A DNA stretch of 64,000 nt. Origin: Mikania micrantha (Eukaryota > Streptophyta > Magnoliopsida > Asterales > Asteraceae). Numbering within the stretch: position 1 is the first letter of the stretch; every line of letters starts with the position of its first letter. Shown piece after piece: positions 58,153-64,000 of the stretch. The notes beneath the pieces were generated by a model that did no database searches, was not told the origin of the DNA, and saw only the letters and a program-made list of their open reading frames with translations. A program made the position numbers and the translations under genes. The stretch is from positions 121,149,404-121,213,403 of the forward strand of contig CM018691.1 in NCBI GenBank assembly GCA_009363875.1. Reading direction: 5' to 3'.

Positions 58153-59466
58153 TGTTATTATTATCTTTGATAATAGTTTCATCTAAGAATGTATAATTTT
58201 ATTCATACATGTAAATTAAATTATGAATACTTTTAAACATTCTTTTATTCAATATTTATAACAATTACTATAGTTAGCATATACAATGACCCCAACATAT
58301 ATAATATCTTAGACCCCAAAAACATGCTAATTACATAAGTAATATCTGAAGTAGTATACTAGTAGTTATATTAATCATCCGTTAATAATAAAGATTTCAC
58401 ATACATTTATATGCACAATTGTATGTTAAGATTTCACTAAGTATTGTAATATCATGAAACTTATTACTAGTAATCTTTAATCACATAAACCCAAGAGCTC
58501 AACCACAATCAACAACCACAATGTATGAAGTCTTACAACTTATACATGTATAGATGAATACAAATAGGAAGTTGCTTTGATGATAGCATTGGGAACATAG
58601 CAAATCATGCATAGGGGCACAATGACATACTTGTACAGGAACAAAAGGAAGCCATTAAAGCAACCAGGTGAGTTCATGTGATCCCTTTTCTTTATACTGT
58701 TTTGGGATACTGAAAGCATGCTCCATAAACTGTTTATAAAATTATATTTATGTGATAATGAACGTCCGTTTCATATAAAATTGCTTCCCCTAGACATTAA
58801 ACATAATTTACAACCATTAACTCATAAGGAGAGCCGGTGAGTATATGGGTAGTACTACTTGGGGAATCCCCCACGCACAGTGGCCCGAAAGGGTGGCCTT
58901 GTAAAAGTAAGGTTGAAACCCCACTAAGGTTAACATCAACCGTTGTGGCATATATTCTTTATGATACATGTACGACCGAGAGCAGGAACGGGTCTCGGAA
59001 TGGGAAGTTAAATTAGAATGACCATGTTGTGGGCTAACATTATATGAGGCAAACGCCCGAGCATGGAGCAGGGTTGGTTGTATTGTTTTTGAATTATCAC
59101 ATGCTATTTATTATCGTGTCTGTATACTAAAACTCATGAGCTCACCAACTTTATAGTTGACGTATTTTAGCATGTCTTTCAGGTAATTAGAAACAGGTAT
59201 GGCTCGGATACTTGGTTGCTAGAACAAGAATACAAGATGTAAAACAAGAGAACTTGGCTTAAAGATTAATAAAGTGTGCTGATGCCTGGATGGATCCAAT
59301 AGCTCTAGAAAATTTCGCACTAGTTAAATCATAACTTTAGATTTGTTGTAAACAAGTTAGATACTTAGACTAAACCTTTGGTTAAATTGTAATATATTTA
59401 TTTTGTCTTCCGCTACTTTGTGTTTTGAATCAATCGTTAGTCAAGCCCCCTGGTTGGGTTGTGACA
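55742..59466 (+). repeat. Element G 5' LTR (about 3.7 kb)
   Basis: It ends GGGTTGTGACA before a PBS. The head (55742-55793) is H-like and may be chimeric. Contents: GGCCCAATAAG words (55830-55960), TATA AAGTATAAAAGG (56451), GTCAAC words (56640-56700), AAAG|GTAAAATCGCG near 56823, a long AT-rich part (57000-58500), donor CCAG|GTGAGTTC at 58668, TGAAAGCATGC and acceptor CTTTCAG at 59182. Confidence 0.75.
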
Positions 59467-59469
59467 GGT

Positions 59470-59482
59470 TGGTATCAGAGCC
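59470..59482 (+). other. Element G primer-binding site
   Basis: TGGTATCAGAGCC, three bases after the LTR end; exact match to the other elements here. Confidence 0.92.
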
Positions 59483-59774
59483 AAAGGTTTTAGCGAATTA
59501 GGAACCTTAGGATAAGTTCCTAGACTTTAACCTGAGTAGTTTAGGGGCCTAAACAGATAGAAACAAGATACTAGTGAGACCATGAAATCCCAGGCATATG
59601 AAGCACACGAATGGATAAACTAGAACAACCATGTAAATTAAATTCAGGATTATGGGTGCACACATAATGGTGAATTTGAAGTTACATGGGAGGTTCTAAG
59701 GTACACATAAAATAAAATTTGATCATAATGTTGATGATTATACGTATAAATACTTGTTATGATAATGATTATTG

Positions 59775-59798
59775 AAAAAAAAAAAAAAAAAAAAAAAA
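59775..59798 (+). repeat. A24 homopolymer
   Basis: Twenty-four consecutive A in the leader of element G. It could mark the tail of a retroposed sequence or be a simple slippage run. No target duplication is evident by eye. Confidence 0.9.
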
Positions 59799-62700
59799 CA
59801 TTAGTTGACATTGGGAGCTAAGCATAGGATTTAAGTTACAAGAGGTCAACGATGATTTTATGGTATGCTATCTTTCTTTGTTCATCCTAACCTGGTAGAA
59901 ACGCCATTTCAGTATACTCATCTTCTTTTCATCTCAATTACTACGAGAATCATGACTTCTTTGTTGTCAAGGTATGTTTACTATCAATTTCAAATCCTAA
60001 TAAGGCGTTCAGGAATTTAACGTTTCAATTTTACAAACATTCCAAAATCCATGTAATTCTTGAACAAACTCTTGCTTAGAACCCCAGAAGTTCGATTATG
60101 ACCATCAACTATGCGTACTCCTCAACTAACTACAAGACTGCACGGGTGAGTGAAAAATCACGAAGACCTTGGAGAAAGCATGTGATGACATCAAAGATAT
60201 GTGACACACTCTACATTCAGATTCAGATTATCATACGTATCAACTTGAGAAACCCTTCATTTCATCGTTTCTCTTATCGACATTAGGTTACTCACCTTTA
60301 ATAACCGACGACCATTCTTGTCTGTGATTACTATTTCTATTATCCTTAATAGTTCATCTTCGATCTCCAAACATTCGTCAACAATTTATTCTGTTCGCGA
60401 CTCTACTGAACACGCCTTTAACTAAACCATTCCCAATTCTTGATAGCTAAATTAGAAGTATTGGAATTGTTTGTTGTTGAGAGGAAATTCCTTGGTTCAC
60501 ACTGCAGGAGTATAAACCTTCATTATGAAGTTCAGTTTACTCTAACATTTGAACTTTTGTTCCAGAAATGTTATTTCATAAGTAATCTGAATCATCATCG
60601 AAACTTTTTCCCTACCCAATCCAATCAATCGAACTCCTAATCCTAAACTAAATAACAACGTCATAGGCAAACAAGTTAGAAATCTCTAAAGGAGCTCCAC
60701 CTAGGGAATATAATAGATGGAACACGAAGCTGTAGACCGAGAACATAATTTGAGAAGTTAGGTTGTCATGAGAAGAGGTATTTCCCCATGGATCATAAGA
60801 ATGATCCAGATATTCTTTAGTAGCAAGGTAAAAGAGAAGACACGCAGGTCATTCAGTGTACGGCATATCGCAGGCTATAGATGGGATTGGGCTAAGCATC
60901 CTATTATTGCTTGAAGAAACTTCATTGGTTTGACAAGCGAGACCTCCATACGCATTGATACATGACAATCAGTACCAGCTACCGAATGATAGCAAGGTGA
61001 AGGAAGGTAATTAACTCCAAGAGGAAAAGACGATCTTCAAACCATTAGAATCGATGATTATCGGGAAAAAGAAGAAGTGAAAGATTAAATGGTGAAGGAT
61101 TTAATCTTAGATTAGAAGAATTTATAGTGCCAAGAAATGTTTTGAGAAGCATTGAAGACCAACTACGAGAAATAGTATTTGCATCATAGCATCAACGTGA
61201 ATCTTATGAACATGTGTAATATGAAAGAGGAAATTGTTTAGTTGATAAGTGTTAACTAACTAACATTTTACAGTCAAAGACATTTGGCAAGGACACTATC
61301 GTAATATACCGAAACAGTGGTGGGCTAGCGGCTGATAAGGCAGGTAGCCTGACTCTACGTATGCCCTATATATAAACTATGTTCGGTATATTGGGATAGT
61401 GTTAGTGCTGAGCGTTATGACAAGTAGTAGAACAACTAAAACAATTAAACAGAAATATAAAAACCATAGGAATTCTCATGGTATACACCTTATAAAATTT
61501 CAACAAGCCGAACTCATGAGTAGTTACATGAATGACACTAGTTAATACCGACCACTCCATAGTGGAGGAAGAGATATCCTGAAATTGAAGAGTTTGGGAA
61601 CTTTGGAGGTTTTAATCATTGGGTGGATCTACATCGGAATTCACTCGTACAAACATCATCAAAAGATAATGAATTGAATTAGCAAGAAGGACAACTAATC
61701 TAGATTGTCACTGGAGGAAAATAGTAGCAGTATGGAAGGACTGCAAGGAAGTAAATTAGGAGGATCAATCTCAAATAAGTTAGAATGTGATAAATTGTAA
61801 GAAGAAAAGCTACAAAAAGGTAGCATAAAAAAGTTAAAAATCATTTGCGAAAAGTCAGCCTCAAGAGTGAAAACTATGGAAATATCTGTCGTACTTTGAG
61901 GATAACCAGTGAAGATCACGTTCGAGCCTAATGCACGTTTTCATCAGTTCAAGACGTAAGGTAAATAAAATATGTACACTAAGAGTATTCATGACAAGGA
62001 GATACGTCAGAAATCTTATCACAATAAGGAAGTTGTAAGATATAAGTCATAGGACGAAGTAGAACGACTAGTAAAGGAGAAAGGAAATGAAACAGGCGAC
62101 CAATGCAATGACACAATGAAGTTGTGATCATGTACATAATGTGAAGGAAGAAATCTAGAACATTCTATTGACTACGCAAAACGATAAAATAATTATTTGT
62201 CAGATCTACTGCGAAGCCAACGACAATTTATACTCTTACATCTCATAACTTCATGTATCAATAGTAGGGTGGATAAATAATAGACAAGGTGTCAATGGAA
62301 ACGATAGTATCATATACGAAAGTCATGTCTATTTGTTCGCCAAAAATGGGTACATTCATGGAATTATTAATAAAAATCAATAGCTCAATTTCTAGAAGCA
62401 ACCAATTAATGTTTTGGTTCAAGAAGTCACCAGTAAAGTAATCTGTGCCGAATGGTTACTTAAAGGGATTTATTGAAAGAGATCAAATTATAGCCACTCT
62501 AGAACAAGGGTACCCTCATCAGTTTCGTTTGTAACCATGATGTACGTCTTTAAAATACCCTATCCGTTTCTTTACATCACATACTATTAATGTTTCTAAA
62601 ATTCCCGATATAATTTCATTCGATTGATAGCCTTTGAAAGAATTACTCCTCGACTTTTCTTGGTGAGGACGAAAGCTTCTTTAAATCTCTTTATGTCCAA

Positions 62701-64000
62701 ATTCTTATATTCCAAACCAGGTGATCAGAAAGTTTGACATATTCAAACAAGATAAGCTTTCCTCACGAATGATGAATTGTTCTTTAATTATTATTCTCAA
62801 AAGCTTCGGAGGAAGTGATAATTGCTGCAGACACTTGAAATAATGTTGAGTAAGATTCCGACACAAGCAGTGAGTCAAAATCCTTTGCATATCCAAAGTT
62901 ATCAATCCTAGTTGAAATCTAACCCACCTATCTCTGTTAACTTGTCCCTTGGAATTCCATAATAACCTTAACTCAGGGATTCTTCGTCAACCTCTAGAAT
63001 TTATCCATGAAGCAGATAAGCATCATCAAGATTAAGCTCCCTAAGTCAAGATAACATCCTTAGTCTGAAGATTTCTCGGCACAAGTATTTCAATAAAATC
63101 CTTAGCTTCTTTTAGTAGTACCACCGAAATCTCATTGGAGCATATTCCTTGCTATTCTAGACTTATAGAATCGATAACTCCACTTGTATATAGCTCAGAC
63201 ATCAGTTAAATTCAACATAAAATGTGATTTTTCTTTTCACACAATTACATTGTTGATAGGATCATAATTTTGTTTCTATCGTAACTAAAACATATTGGTT
63301 ACACCTTAGTCCTTGAAAATCTTAACGATAGATTTCATTCACTTGAATAATTATTCACCTTCATTGGTGTTAGAAATCAAAGATATGTTTATTATTGAAT
63401 AAATTTGTAGGCTCAAATAAGAAATCTTATGTCTATAGTATAAAAGATGTAATCAAGAATACAAATTGATTTACATTATGTACAATATAGTGCCCAATGT
63501 CATAAGTAAGTGAGAAAATTTTATTGATAACTTGGATGAGTCATTTAATGAATAAACAGGTATGCTTGATTGCTATGTTTATGTTGCGGTAAACATCGTA
63601 TTCGGAAACATAATCAAAGGACTATGAGCCTTAACACATATTGGTTACATTCGATGTAAGATGAAACATTTCGTTTGGAAACATGATCAAAGTGATCGGA
63701 CTTTGGAAACTATTGATGCATGTGATGCGTAATGAAACATGCGGGAAAATAGAATGTAACTTGGTATCCTATGAAACATTTATAATGCAAATAAACTTTA
63801 TTTATGTGAATCTTCATGTATGATAGCCATATGAACGATTTAACTGCAACAAACGTAGGCCAACATTTCTTATTAGGCTTTACTGCTTATAATTATTAGA
63901 ATCTGTATTAAAATCTTATGCCATAATGAGTAAAAGTGTATACTTGTTTAGTCAAAAAGGGTAGTCCCTTAGGATGGACTGGAACATAGTGATACTTAGA
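59799..64000. other. Unassigned, AT-rich sequence
   Basis: Only short open frames (about 60-75 codons) with no recognisable motif are present. No gag, pol, LTR terminus or splice-consistent gene was recognised apart from the fragment at 61317-61390. Codon-like structure is absent. It probably consists of the decayed interior of G and fragments of other LTRs. Confidence 0.5.
61317..61390 (+). repeat. D/E-type LTR promoter-module fragment
   Basis: GTGGTGGGCTAGCGGCTG ... CTACGTATGCCCTATATATAA resembles the second TATA module of D1 (29127-29195). It is isolated from other clear LTR sequence, so it is either a remnant LTR or an independently conserved module. Confidence 0.6.

Larger units (their letters stand above)
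55742..64000 (+). mobile_element. Element G: LTR element running off the window, interior degenerate
   Basis: LTR and PBS are clear. The interior from 59483 shows no gag or pol frame in 4.5 kb. Either it is a non-coding derivative (TRIM/LARD-like) or its coding region has been replaced by other decayed repeats. The 3' LTR would be outside the window. Confidence 0.55.

Noticed and set aside
535..59482. tRNA-like sequence at several TGGTATCAGAGCC sites
   Set aside because: Only the 13-base primer complement is present, without a cloverleaf; these are primer-binding sites next to LTR ends.
59775..59798. Poly(A) as the tail of a LINE or processed pseudogene
   Set aside because: No reverse transcriptase, gene sequence or target duplication was visible upstream; treated as a homopolymer.
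60098..62905. Small frames of 62-74 codons near the right end
   Set aside because: No motif, conservation or promoter context; lengths are as expected by chance in AT-rich DNA.

Overview
The window is repeat-dense nuclear DNA from a higher plant, almost certainly a eudicot with a large, retrotransposon-rich genome. The reasons are Ty3/gypsy polyproteins of plant chromovirus (Tekay/Del-like) type, primer-binding sites matching plant initiator tRNA-Met (TGGTATCAGAGCC), LTRs of 2.8-5 kb, a hAT-type MITE and TA-flanked fold-back MITEs. Asteraceae would fit, but nothing in the sequence proves it. I see no convincing host protein-coding gene, rRNA, tRNA gene or CRISPR array. Nearly every base can be assigned to nested mobile DNA.

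Layout. Bases 1-24026 are one old Ty3/gypsy element (A). Its 5' LTR is cut by the window edge and its interior is broken by two relatives. Element B (4712-16159) is young and structurally complete, with two LTRs and a perfect 5-bp duplication AAAAC. Element C (17255 to about 21380) is cut off by a deletion that also removed the head of A's 3' LTR. A itself sits inside an LTR of a second superfamily (D0), which resumes at 24027 and ends at 34821. D0 is further split by a minus-strand solo LTR (J, 24547-31640), which in turn holds a 4.2-kb solo LTR (D1, 25502-29664, TSD TTTGT). Next comes a minus-strand solo LTR (F, 34908-40558, TSD GTTTA) holding another solo LTR (D2, 36336-40291, TSD AAATG). 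Bases 40559-44057 are a cluster of palindromic fold-back MITEs separated by TA/TATG microsatellites. Then follow a truncated LTR (D3, 44554-45971), element H inserted in it (5' LTR 45972-51081 with an internal hAT MITE, decayed gag-pol to 55345), a rearranged duplicate of the D3/H junction (55346-55793), and element G (LTR to 59466, PBS, then 4.5 kb with no readable coding).

Coding content. Only B comes close to functional. It has an extra 244-residue ORF (coiled coil plus acidic tail) between the PBS and gag-pol. Its gag-protease-RT-RNase H-integrase frame is about 1490 codons, is interrupted by a predicted 79-nt intron, and carries just two premature stops. A and H carry the same kind of polyprotein with many stops, several of them CGA to TGA as expected from decay of methylated CpG.

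Most interesting signals. (1) The extra ORF, a covarying hairpin after it, and the conserved small intron in A and B point to an unusual, splicing-based expression scheme. (2) Otherwise divergent LTR families share an intron-like signature (AG|GTGAGTT ... TTGAC ... TTCTCAG|GT) at the same place. (3) LTRs carry arrays of short spaced motifs (CGAACC, CATTCG, CGAGAACC, GCGGTACGC, GGCCCA), with a different word in each family at an equivalent position. (4) One nested locus appears to have been partly tandem-duplicated and then joined to another LTR. All coordinates and alignments were read by eye without a computer search.
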